64,000 nt of DNA from Pseudomonas sp. stari2 (GTDB taxonomy: Bacteria; Pseudomonadota; Gammaproteobacteria; Pseudomonadales; Pseudomonadaceae): the NCBI RefSeq assembly GCF_040760005.1, contig NZ_CP099760.1, forward strand, positions 5,584,501 through 5,648,500, in the 5' to 3' direction. Every line of letters begins with the position of its first letter. Position 1 is the first letter of the stretch. Shown piece by piece: positions 40,864 to 49,044 of the stretch. The notes below the pieces were generated by a model. The model ran no database searches. It had not been told where the DNA came from and worked only from the letters and a program-made list of their open reading frames with translations. A program made the position numbers and the translations under genes.

Positions 40864-42177
40864 ATGCTCAGATGGTGCTCGCGTTCAATCTTCCTCCAAG
40901 TGGTTCTCGGACTGGTGCTCGGCATCGTCTGCGGGCTGACCCTTCCTGAATACTCGGCCCAGCTGAAACCGCTCGGCGACGGTTTCATCAAACTGATCAA
41001 AATGCTCATCGGCCTGATCGTGTTCTGCGTGGTGGTCAGCGGCATCAGCGGCGCCGGCGACCTGAAAAAGGTCGGGCGCATCGGCCTCAAGTCGGTGATC
41101 TACTTCGAAGTGCTGACCACCATCGCTCTGGTGATCGGTCTGGTGTTCGCCTTCAGCACCGGGATCGGCAGCGGCGCCAATATCCATCTGGAGCAGCTGT
41201 CCGCCGCCGACATGGGCGACATCGCCGAGCGCGGCCAGCACATGCACACCACCACTCAGTTCCTTATGGATCTGATTCCGACCTCGGTACTCGGCGCCTT
41301 CGCTGACAACAACATCCTGCAAGTGCTGTTGTTCTCGGTGCTGTTCGGCAGCGCGCTGAATCTGGTCGGCGAAGCCGCTTCCGGCATCTCTCGACTGATC
41401 AACGAACTGAGCCATGTGATTTTCCGGATCATGGGCATGATCGTGCGTCTGGCGCCGATCGGCGTGTTCGGTGCCATCGCCTTCACCACCAGCAAATATG
41501 GCCTGGATTCGCTGCAACATCTGGGCAGTCTGGTCGGCCTGTTTTATCTGACATGCATCGCGTTCGTCAGCGTGATTCTCGGTCTGGTGATGCGTGCCTC
41601 CGGCCTGCGCATGTGGCCGCTGCTCAAGTACCTGCGCGAAGAACTGCTGATCGTCATGGGTACCGCGTCCTCCGACGCCGTGCTGCCGCAGATCATGCGC
41701 AAACTGGAACACTTGGGCATCGGCAGCTCCACCGTCGGGCTGGTGATTCCCACCGGTTACTCGTTCAATCTCGATGGATTTTCGATCTACCTGACCCTGG
41801 CCATCGTGTTCATCGCCAACGCCACCGGCACACCGCTGGCCATGACCGATCTGCTGACGATTCTGCTGGTGTCGCTGATTACCTCCAAAGGAGCCCACGG
41901 CATTCCGGGTTCTGCGCTGGTGATTCTGGCTGCGACGCTGACGGCCATCCCGGCAATTCCGGTGGTCGGTCTGGTGCTGGTACTGGCGGTGGACTGGTTC
42001 ATGGGCATCGGCCGGGCACTGACCAACCTGATCGGCAACTGCGTCGCCACCGTGGCCATCGCCCGTTGGGAAAAGGACATCGACGTGCAGCGGGCGAACA
42101 AGGTGCTCAACGGCGAGCAGGGCTATAACTTTCAGCCGAGAAAAACGGCCGCTCAAGCGGCGGCCAAAGAATTCTGA
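40864..42177 (+). CDS. DctA-like dicarboxylate/cation symporter (DAACS family)
   Basis: 437-residue polytopic membrane protein related to DctA: FLQVVLGLVLGIVCGLTLPEYSAQLKPLGDGFIKLIKMLIG at the start, REELLIVMGTASSDAVLPQIMRKLEHLG, and IPTGYSFNLDGFSIYLTLAIVFIANATG. Core motifs differ from true DctA: SSSES is SSDAV and the NLDGT motif is NLDGF. The substrate may thus not be succinate. It is followed by two GntR/FCD regulator genes with short gaps (49 and 24 nt), which suggests a regulated uptake operon for one organic acid. Confidence 0.82.
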   Translation: MLRWCSRSIFLQVVLGLVLGIVCGLTLPEYSAQLKPLGDGFIKLIKMLIGLIVFCVVVSGISGAGDLKKVGRIGLKSVIYFEVLTTIALVIGLVFAFSTGIGSGANIHLEQLSAADMGDIAERGQHMHTTTQFLMDLIPTSVLGAFADNNILQVLLFSVLFGSALNLVGEAASGISRLINELSHVIFRIMGMIVRLAPIGVFGAIAFTTSKYGLDSLQHLGSLVGLFYLTCIAFVSVILGLVMRASGLRMWPLLKYLREELLIVMGTASSDAVLPQIMRKLEHLGIGSSTVGLVIPTGYSFNLDGFSIYLTLAIVFIANATGTPLAMTDLLTILLVSLITSKGAHGIPGSALVILAATLTAIPAIPVVGLVLVLAVDWFMGIGRALTNLIGNCVATVAIARWEKDIDVQRANKVLNGEQGYNFQPRKTAAQAAAKEF

Positions 42178-42183
42178 ATGAGC

Positions 42184-42211
42184 GCCGTGCCTGCGCACCT
42201 GCAGGCACGGC
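42184..42211. repeat. Inverted repeat between the transporter and regulator genes
   Basis: Perfect 11-bp arms GCCGTGCCTGC and GCAGGCACGGC with a 6-nt loop, in the 49-nt gap. No T-run follows, so it may be a partial terminator or processing hairpin lowering regulator expression. Confidence 0.5.
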
Positions 42212-42226
42212 TCGTGGAGCAAACAC

Positions 42227-42931
42227 GTGATTACTACATCAACCGTCGTCAACTCAGTGGTAGAAAAACTCCGGGCCGCCCTCGCCCGTGGCCAGTGGCG
42301 CTCCGGCGAAATGCTGCCGGGCCAGCGCGAACTGGCCGAGCAACTGGGCATCAGCCGCCCGAGCCTGCGCGAAGCGGTGATCGTGCTGGAAACCCTCGGC
42401 CTGGTGCGTTCGATGCCGGGCAAAGGCGTAGTGGTGCTCGACGCCCAGGCCAGTGACAACCAAATCCACGACAGCGCGGTAGCCGGCGCCAGCCTCGAAG
42501 ATGTGCTGCAACTGCGCTACACCCTCGAGCCGTTCATCGTCGGTCTGGTGGCGCAGTCGATCAGCAGCAAGGAAGTCGGGCAACTGCGCCTGACCTTGAT
42601 GGACATGCGCGAAGCCCTCGAAGCAGGTGACAGCGAGGCCGGGGTCAGCGCCTATATCGCCTTCCACGAAGAACTGTTCACCCTGACCTCGAACCCGATT
42701 TTCCAGAGCGTGGTGCAGCAGACCAGCAACGCCCTCAAGCAGAGCGCCGAAGTGCTGCGCAATTCACCGGAACACCTGGCCGAACGCCTTGAGGAAAACG
42801 AAGCTGTGGTACGTGCGATCCGCAGCAAGAACAGCGCTCAGGCCAGTGCCGAAATGCGCCGGCACATCCTGCGTGAAGGCCAGCGCATGGGCATCGAACT
42901 GAACATTCCGGATGACAACCTGAACACCTGA
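42227..42931 (+). CDS. GntR-family (FadR subfamily) regulator, first of two
   Basis: 234 residues. An N-terminal winged helix-turn-helix (RGQWRSGEMLPGQRELAEQLGISRPSLREAVIVLETLGLVRSMPGKGVVV) precedes a C-terminal FCD ligand-binding domain (about 85-215) with metal-type histidines in FHEELF and RRHILREGQRM. It starts with GTG at 42227. It is the likely repressor of the upstream transporter, acting at the two GGTAAGACC sites; this is inference from family binding rules. Confidence 0.88.
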   Translation: MITTSTVVNSVVEKLRAALARGQWRSGEMLPGQRELAEQLGISRPSLREAVIVLETLGLVRSMPGKGVVVLDAQASDNQIHDSAVAGASLEDVLQLRYTLEPFIVGLVAQSISSKEVGQLRLTLMDMREALEAGDSEAGVSAYIAFHEELFTLTSNPIFQSVVQQTSNALKQSAEVLRNSPEHLAERLEENEAVVRAIRSKNSAQASAEMRRHILREGQRMGIELNIPDDNLNT

Positions 42932-42955
42932 AACACCTCACACTGGAGACCGGCC

Positions 42956-43651
42956 ATGAACAGTCTTGCTACGCCGTCGAACCCTCGCCCGACCTCGGCG
43001 GCCCTGCCCTTCTCCCGCCTGCAAGCGCCGGTGGACGATCTCTATCCGCGCCTGCTTGATGCGATCCTCGAACAGCGCCTCGATGCCGCCAGCCGTTTCA
43101 CAGAAGAGAGTCTCAAGCACATGTTCGGTGTCAGCCGCGCCGATGTGCGTCGGGTGCTGACCCAGCTGTCCCACGAGCAGATCATCGTGCTGCGGGCCAA
43201 CCATCGGCCGCGGGTTGCTGCGCCGGACGCCGAGCAGACCCGTCAGGCCTTGCACGCCCGGCGTCTGGCCGAGAACACGCTGGTGCGACTGGCTTGTCAG
43301 CATGCGCAGGCTGAGGATCTGAAACGCCTGCGCGCGTTGATCGAATGCGAACGTCAGGCTGTGGATAAAGACCGACGCGGTGCGGCGATTCGCCTGTCCG
43401 GGGAGTTTCATTTGCAGTTGGCGAAAATGGCCGGGAATGCACCGTTGGCGCATTTTCTCGGCACGCTGGTGCCGTTGACCTCACTGGCGATTGCGCGTTG
43501 CATTGAAAGAGCGCACAGCTGTTGCGGTTGGCAGGACCACGCCCGGATCGTCGAGGCGATCGAGCGTGATGACGCCGCCGAGGCCGTGTCGCTGATGAAC
43601 CGTCATCTGGATCATCTGGAACAGACGATTCTCAGCGGTTCCACGCACTGA
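42956..43651 (+). CDS. GntR-family (FCD domain) regulator, second of two
   Basis: 231 residues. The N-terminal winged helix is present (LDAILEQRLDAASRFTEESLKHMFGVSRADVRRVLTQLSHEQIIVLRANHRPRV), followed by an FCD domain with histidines in GEFHLQLAKMAGN, WQDHARIVEAI and MNRHLDHLE. It begins 24 nt after the previous gene with a GGAGACC-type ribosome site, so the two regulators are probably translated from one mRNA. It may sense the same or a related acid. Confidence 0.85.
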   Translation: MNSLATPSNPRPTSAALPFSRLQAPVDDLYPRLLDAILEQRLDAASRFTEESLKHMFGVSRADVRRVLTQLSHEQIIVLRANHRPRVAAPDAEQTRQALHARRLAENTLVRLACQHAQAEDLKRLRALIECERQAVDKDRRGAAIRLSGEFHLQLAKMAGNAPLAHFLGTLVPLTSLAIARCIERAHSCCGWQDHARIVEAIERDDAAEAVSLMNRHLDHLEQTILSGSTH

Positions 43652-43664
43652 GACAGCGGCGGAC

Positions 43665-44636
43665 TCAGTTCGCCGCCACCCTGGCAAACCCCGCCCGGAT
43701 CTTCTCTTCCGGCAAATCGTCGGCGATAAACACGATCACGCTTTCCCGCGCCTCGCTTTCGGCCCACTCGGTGTCCCAGTCGAAGCCGTAGAGTTTCAGC
43801 ACGCCCTGAAACACCAGCCGACGATCTTCGCCCGCAATGTTCAGCACGCCCTTGTAGCGCAGCAATTGCTTGCCGTGCTCTTCCAGCAATTCGTTCATGA
43901 ACTCGCTGAGCTGATCGATATCCAGCGGCTGATCGGTACGCAGCACCAGACTGGAAATCCGGTCGATGGACGGCGCCTTGCTGACCGGTCGCAGGCTCAC
44001 CCCACCGCCGAGATCGGCATTGAGGTTGAAACCGCGCACATCGAGCAATTCGGCCAGATCAATGTTGCCGTGTTCGACCACGCGAATCGGCGCACGGCGG
44101 TTGATGCGGGTCAGGCGCTCACTGAGCGTGGTGAACGCAGCCTCGTCCACCAGATCGGTCTTGCTCACCAGCAAGCGGTCGGCAAAACCGATCTGTGCCT
44201 GGGCGATGGTCTGGGTCAGGTGCAGCTCGGCATGGGCCGCGTCGACGAGGGTGATGATGCCGTCGAGCAAGTAGCGTTCACGCAGTTCTTCGTCGATGAA
44301 AAACGTCTGCGCCACTGGCGCCGGGTCTGCCAGGCCGGTGCACTCGATGACCAGCCGATCAAAGGCGATTTCACCGCTGTCCAGCCGTTCGAGCAGCAGG
44401 TACAGGGCTTTGGTCAGGTCGGTGTGAATGGTGCAGCAGACGCAGCCGTTGGCCAGGGTCATGACTTGCACCGGCTCGTCGCCCAGCAGTTGGGTGTCGA
44501 TGCCGGCGTCGCTGAATTCGTTTTCGATCACGGCGATTTTCAGGCCGTGCTCGGCTTTCAACAGATGACGCAGCAAGGTGGTCTTGCCGGCGCCGAGGAA
44601 ACCGCTGAGCACCGTGACCGGGATGGGAGAAGACAA
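43665..44636 (-). CDS. yjiA: COG0523 G3E GTPase YjiA-like
   Basis: 323 residues. The P-loop GFLGAGKTT is at 12-20 and the metal motif CVCC at 65-68 (NGCVCCTIHTD); the G4 element SKTDLVD and C-terminal CobW domain are present. COG0523 GTPases are metallochaperones that often bind zinc. It is the distal gene of the cstA-yjiX-yjiA group, as in the E. coli btsT (yjiY)-yjiX-yjiA locus. A terminator hairpin lies between yjiX and this gene. Confidence 0.85.
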   Translation of the reverse strand: MSSPIPVTVLSGFLGAGKTTLLRHLLKAEHGLKIAVIENEFSDAGIDTQLLGDEPVQVMTLANGCVCCTIHTDLTKALYLLLERLDSGEIAFDRLVIECTGLADPAPVAQTFFIDEELRERYLLDGIITLVDAAHAELHLTQTIAQAQIGFADRLLVSKTDLVDEAAFTTLSERLTRINRRAPIRVVEHGNIDLAELLDVRGFNLNADLGGGVSLRPVSKAPSIDRISSLVLRTDQPLDIDQLSEFMNELLEEHGKQLLRYKGVLNIAGEDRRLVFQGVLKLYGFDWDTEWAESEARESVIVFIADDLPEEKIRAGFARVAAN

Positions 44637-44661
44637 ACTCGATCTCCTTCAATTGCACAAA

Positions 44662-44697
44662 TAAAAATGGGAGCAGGTCGAAAGACCTGCTCCCACC
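44662..44697 (-). terminator. Terminator between yjiX and yjiA
   Basis: Perfect 12-bp arms TGGGAGCAGGTC and GACCTGCTCCCA with a GAAA tetraloop; on the minus strand it ends in TTTTTATTTG. The arm also resembles the REP-type repeats of this group. Confidence 0.8.
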
Positions 44698-44725
44698 TCA
44701 CCTCTGATGAACCGCGATCAGCGGC

Positions 44726-44923
44726 TCAACAGCACTTCGGCCCACCCTTGCCACCGTAACGGGCTTCCTGACGTTCGCGAAAGAACATCTCGTAGCTCAT
44801 CACCGGTTTGTCCGGGTGTTTGGTTTGCATATGCTCGACGTACGTGTCGTAGTCGGGCATGCCGACCATCAGGCGCGCGGCCTGACCGAGGTATTTACCG
44901 AGGCGACTCAGGTCATTGAACAT
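44726..44923 (-). CDS. yjiX: YbdD/YjiX family small protein
   Basis: 65 residues: [65 protein letters not shown]. The core YxxYVxHM and FFRERQxARYG, ending in a CC pair, is the YbdD/YjiX signature. The function is unknown, but it always accompanies CstA/BtsT transporters. It begins 15 nt after cstA ends on the same strand. Confidence 0.92.
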   Translation of the reverse strand: MFNDLSRLGKYLGQAARLMVGMPDYDTYVEHMQTKHPDKPVMSYEMFFRERQEARYGGKGGPKCC

Positions 44924-44938
44924 GGTGCAATCCTCTGG

Positions 44939-47005
44939 TTACGCGTCCGGCAGAGCCTGGAACGGCGATTCTTTATCCGTACGCTCTTTTTTGCCCCAGG
45001 CGGCGATGCCGACCTTGAGCGCATAGAACAGGATGCTGAATACCACGAACAGGAACAGCGCGGTCAGCGTTGCGTTGGTATAAGCGTTGAAGATCACGTG
45101 CTGCATCTGTTCGACGCTCTTGGCCGGTGCGATCACCTGGCCTGCGGCCAGTGCATCGCTGTACTTCTTGGCCAGCGACAGGAAGCCGACGGCCGGGTTG
45201 GCGTCGAACAGCTTGATGAAGCCTGCGGTCGTGGTGCAGATCAGCAGCCAGGCCGCCGGCAGCAGGGTGACCCAAATGTAGCGCTGACGCTTCATCTTGA
45301 TCAGGACCACGGTGCCGAGCATCAGCGCGATACCGGCCAGCATCTGGTTGGAGATACCGAACAGCGGCCACAAGGTGTTGATACCACCCAGCGGATCGAT
45401 CACGCCCTGATACAGCAACCAACCCCACATCGCCACACAACCGGCGGTGGCGATCAGGTTGGCGGTCCAGGATTCGGTACGTTTCAGCGCCGGCACGAAG
45501 GAACCGAGCAGATCCTGCAGCATGAAGCGCCCGGCACGGGTGCCGGCGTCCACAGCGGTCAGGATGAACAGCGCTTCGAACAGGATCGCGAAGTGGTACC
45601 AGAACGCCATGGTGTTTTCACCCGGCAGGACACTGTGCAGGATCTGCGCGATACCGACCGCCAGGGTCGGGGCACCACCGGCACGGGCCAGAATGGTGGT
45701 CTCGCCGATGTCATGGGCCACGGCCTGCAGAGCATCCGGGGTAATCGCAAAGCCCCAGTTGCTGACTGCAGTCGCAACCGCCACCACATCACCGCCGACC
45801 ACGGCAGCCGGGCTGTTCATGGCGAAGTACACGCCAGGTTCGATCACCGAAGCGGCAACCATGGCCATGATGGCCACGAACGATTCCATCAGCATGCCGC
45901 CGTAACCGATGTAACGGGCGTTGGTTTCGTTATCCAGCAGTTTCGGCGTGGTGCCGGACGAGATCAATGCGTGAAAGCCCGATACCGCGCCGCAAGCGAT
46001 GGTGATGAACAGGAACGGGAACAGACCGCCCTTCCACACCGGACCGGTGCCGTCGACGAACTGGGTCAACGCCGGCATTTTCAGCTCGGGCATGGTGACC
46101 AGAATGCCGATCGCCAGTGCGATGATGGTACCGATCTTGAGGAACGTGGACAGATAGTCACGTGGCGCGAGAATCAGCCAGACCGGCAACACAGCGGCAA
46201 CGAAGCCGTAACCGATCAGCATCCAGGTGATTTGCACGCCGGTGAAGCTGAAGGCCTTGGCCCACACCGGATCAGCGGCAATCTGCCCGCCCAGCCAGAT
46301 CGAACCGAGCAGCAGCACCACGCCGATCACCGAGATCTCGCCGATGCGACCCGGGCGGATGTAACGCATGTAGATGCCCATGAACATCGCAATCGGGATG
46401 GTCGCCATCACGGTGAAGATGCCCCAAGGGCTCTCGGCCAAGGCTTTGACGACGATCAGCGCCAGCACCGCGAGGATGATGATCATGATCAGGAAGCAGC
46501 CGAACAGCGCAATGGTACCGGGGATACGGCCCATTTCTTCACGCACCATGTCGCCGAGCGAACGGCCGTTGCGACGGGTCGACATGAACAGAACCATGAA
46601 GTCCTGCACCGCGCCCGCCAGCACCACACCGGCAATCAGCCACAGCGTGCCGGGCAGGTAGCCCATCTGCGCCGCCAGTACCGGACCGACCAGTGGTCCT
46701 GCGCCGGCGATGGCCGCGAAGTGGTGTCCGAAGAGAATGTGTTTGTTGGTCGGAACGTAGTCCAGACCGTCGTTGTTGAGCACGGCGGGGGTGGCCCGGC
46801 GTGGATCGAGTTGCATCACATTGTTTGCGATGAACAGGCTGTAGTAACGGTACGCAACCAGATAAATGGCCACCGCGGCGACCACGATCCACAAGGCGTT
46901 GATCGCCTCGCCTCGGCGCAATGCCACTACGCCCAGGGCGCACGCTCCTACGATTGCCAGCACTAGCCAGGGTAAGTGGCGCAGCGGGCTATTATTATTT
47001 TTCAT
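44939..47005 (-). CDS. cstA: CstA/BtsT family peptide or pyruvate transporter
   Basis: 688-residue membrane protein with about 16 hydrophobic segments. The CstA signature KHILFGHHFAAIAGAGPLVGPVLAAQMGYLPG is present near the N-terminus, with VSGFHALISSGTTPKLL in the middle. E. coli CstA was linked to peptide uptake under carbon starvation and the paralog BtsT to pyruvate. The yjiX-yjiA neighbours point to the BtsT-type locus, but the substrate cannot be told from the sequence. The ATG at 47005 removes an unlikely upstream extension. Confidence 0.9.
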   Translation of the reverse strand: MKNNNSPLRHLPWLVLAIVGACALGVVALRRGEAINALWIVVAAVAIYLVAYRYYSLFIANNVMQLDPRRATPAVLNNDGLDYVPTNKHILFGHHFAAIAGAGPLVGPVLAAQMGYLPGTLWLIAGVVLAGAVQDFMVLFMSTRRNGRSLGDMVREEMGRIPGTIALFGCFLIMIIILAVLALIVVKALAESPWGIFTVMATIPIAMFMGIYMRYIRPGRIGEISVIGVVLLLGSIWLGGQIAADPVWAKAFSFTGVQITWMLIGYGFVAAVLPVWLILAPRDYLSTFLKIGTIIALAIGILVTMPELKMPALTQFVDGTGPVWKGGLFPFLFITIACGAVSGFHALISSGTTPKLLDNETNARYIGYGGMLMESFVAIMAMVAASVIEPGVYFAMNSPAAVVGGDVVAVATAVSNWGFAITPDALQAVAHDIGETTILARAGGAPTLAVGIAQILHSVLPGENTMAFWYHFAILFEALFILTAVDAGTRAGRFMLQDLLGSFVPALKRTESWTANLIATAGCVAMWGWLLYQGVIDPLGGINTLWPLFGISNQMLAGIALMLGTVVLIKMKRQRYIWVTLLPAAWLLICTTTAGFIKLFDANPAVGFLSLAKKYSDALAAGQVIAPAKSVEQMQHVIFNAYTNATLTALFLFVVFSILFYALKVGIAAWGKKERTDKESPFQALPDA

Positions 47006-47164
47006 TTTATTATTCCAGCCAGGGTGGACAAGAAAGACAGCCACCCCGAGTTTAGCGCTACTGGCGGCAAAGGCCATACCCCGACATTGGTCGGACGCCC
47101 TGCCTGACTGGCAACACTCGACGTGGCGGGTCTATAGTCAGCGAACCGTCCAGAGGATTGCGCC

Positions 47165-47533
47165 ATGAGCGAGCACCCGTCCGAGCGTCGCCGCTTCAAA
47201 CGTATCGCGTTCGATGCCAGAACCGAATTGAGCCAGGGCGAGTACATCTGGCCGGTGAAGCTGATCGACCTGTCGCTCAAGGGATTGTTGATCGAGCGGC
47301 CGGATCCGTGGCTGGGGGATGAAACGCAGGACTTCAACGTCGACATTCACCTGAGCGACGACACCGACATCCAGATGGACGTGCAACTGGCACACGATGA
47401 TCACGGCCAACTGGGCTTCCAGTGCCGGCACATCAGCCTGGAATCGATCCAGCGCCTGCGCCGCCTGATCGAACTCAACCTCGGGGATGAGGCCGAGCTC
47501 GAACGGGAGCTTGGCGCGTTGATGGAGCTCTGA
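47165..47533 (+). CDS. mapZ: PilZ-domain c-di-GMP receptor MapZ
   Basis: 122 residues made of a single PilZ domain. The c-di-GMP motifs are RRRFKR at 8-13 (RxxxR) and DLSLKG at 35-40 (DxSxxG). It resembles PA4608 (MapZ), which binds c-di-GMP and inhibits the chemotaxis methyltransferase CheR1; the neighbour radA supports this. The stop abuts the radA stop on the other strand with no gap. It is the natural partner of MorA in the same window. Confidence 0.88.
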   Translation: MSEHPSERRRFKRIAFDARTELSQGEYIWPVKLIDLSLKGLLIERPDPWLGDETQDFNVDIHLSDDTDIQMDVQLAHDDHGQLGFQCRHISLESIQRLRRLIELNLGDEAELERELGALMEL

Positions 47534-48901
47534 TTACTCGAAGAGTGAATCCAGCGCCTGCTCCAGACGCGTCACCGCAATGATCTGCAACCCTGCCGGC
47601 GCTTCTTTTGGCGCGTTGCCCTTGGGCACGATCGCGCGTTTGAAGCCGTGTTTGGCGGCTTCCTTCAACCGCTCCTGACCGCTCGGCACCGGACGCACTT
47701 CGCCGGACAGGCCGACTTCACCGAACACCAGCAGATCATGAGGCAACGGACGGTTGCGCAGGCTCGACATGACGGCGGCCATCAACGCCAGGTCGGATGC
47801 GGTTTCCAGCACCTTCACCCCGCCGACCACGTTGAGGAACACGTCCTGATCGTGGGTCGGAATGCCGCCATGCCGGTGCAATACCGCCAGCAACATCGCC
47901 AGACGGTTCTGATCCAGGCCTAAGGTGACCCGACGCGGATTGGCCAAGTGACTGTCATCCACCAGCGCCTGGACTTCCACCAGCATCGGTCGGGTGCCTT
48001 CCCACGTTGCCATCACCACACTGCCCGGGACTTCTTCCTGAGCGCGTGTAAGAAAAATCGCCGAAGGGTTGGAGACTTCTTTCAGGCCCTTGTCGGTCAT
48101 GCCGAAAACGCCCAGCTCGTTGACTGCGCCGAAACGGTTTTTCACCGCCCGCAGCAGGCGCAACCGGCCATCGGACTCGCCTTCGAAATACAGTACGGTG
48201 TCGACCATGTGCTCCAGAACGCGCGGGCCGGCCAGTGCGCCTTCCTTGGTCACGTGGCCGACCAGGAAAATCGCCGTGCCGCTTTGCTTGGCGTAGCGCA
48301 CCAGCAACGCCGCACTTTCGCGCACCTGGGACACGCCGCCCGGTGCTGATTGCAGTTGTTCGGTGAAGATCGTCTGGATCGAGTCGATCACCATCACCTT
48401 GGGTTTTTCCTGGCGGGCGGTGGCGATGATGGTTTCGATGCAGGTTTCGGTCATCACCCGCAGTTGATCCTGCGGCAGCCCAAGGCGACGCGCGCGCATG
48501 GCAACTTGCTGCTGGGATTCCTCACCGGTGACATACAGCGCCGGCATGGTCTTGGCGAGGTTGCACAGGGTCTGCAGCAGAATTGTCGACTTGCCGATAC
48601 CCGGATCACCGCCGATCAGCACTACCGAGCCGTCCACCAGACCGCCGCCGAGCACTCGGTCCAGTTCGCCGGAAGCTGTGGAAAAACGCGGTATCTCTTC
48701 GATGCTGACTTCGGCCAGGGTCTTGATTTGTGCTTGCTGACCCGCCCAGCCAGTGCGCCCGCTCGGGGCGGCGGCACCGCCGCTCTCGACCATGGTTTCG
48801 GTCAGGGTATTCCAGGCGCCGCATTCGCCGCACTGCCCGGCCCACTTGGGAAAGGTTGCGCCGCACTCGGTGCAGCCGTACATGCGCTTGGCCTTGGCCA
48901 T
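47534..48901 (-). CDS. radA: DNA repair protein RadA
   Basis: 455 residues. An N-terminal zinc finger has four cysteines (C10, C13, C24 and C27 in YGCTECGATFPKWAGQCGECGAW). The RecA-like ATPase has Walker A GDPGIGKST and the KNRFG motif (VKNRFGAVNELGVF), and a Lon-like C-terminal domain follows. It helps branch migration in recombination. The ATG at 48901 gives the family start MAKAKRMYGC. Confidence 0.96.
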   Translation of the reverse strand: MAKAKRMYGCTECGATFPKWAGQCGECGAWNTLTETMVESGGAAAPSGRTGWAGQQAQIKTLAEVSIEEIPRFSTASGELDRVLGGGLVDGSVVLIGGDPGIGKSTILLQTLCNLAKTMPALYVTGEESQQQVAMRARRLGLPQDQLRVMTETCIETIIATARQEKPKVMVIDSIQTIFTEQLQSAPGGVSQVRESAALLVRYAKQSGTAIFLVGHVTKEGALAGPRVLEHMVDTVLYFEGESDGRLRLLRAVKNRFGAVNELGVFGMTDKGLKEVSNPSAIFLTRAQEEVPGSVVMATWEGTRPMLVEVQALVDDSHLANPRRVTLGLDQNRLAMLLAVLHRHGGIPTHDQDVFLNVVGGVKVLETASDLALMAAVMSSLRNRPLPHDLLVFGEVGLSGEVRPVPSGQERLKEAAKHGFKRAIVPKGNAPKEAPAGLQIIAVTRLEQALDSLFE

Positions 48902-49005
48902 CAGAACCCCCGACAAAAACCGCGATGATAACGCAGCCTTCGCCGATCAGCGCGGCGCCGCGGTACGGATTTCCCCGCTGGCCTGACGCGCGGCGCTGCT
49001 GCCGG

Positions 49006-49033
49006 TCAATCCCCGACAATTGCCGGGGATTGA
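49006..49033. repeat. Inverted repeat downstream of katB
   Basis: Arms TCAATCCCCG and CGGGGATTGA with an 8-nt loop, 12 nt after the katB stop. It lacks a strong T-run, so it is a weak terminator or an mRNA-stabilising hairpin. Confidence 0.55.
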
Positions 49034-49044
49034 AAGGGTCGCTG

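Noticed and set aside
44816..46966. A 716-residue open frame opposite cstA
   Set aside because: Composition (His, Gln, Asp rich) is that of a shadow frame; cstA is complete on the other strand.
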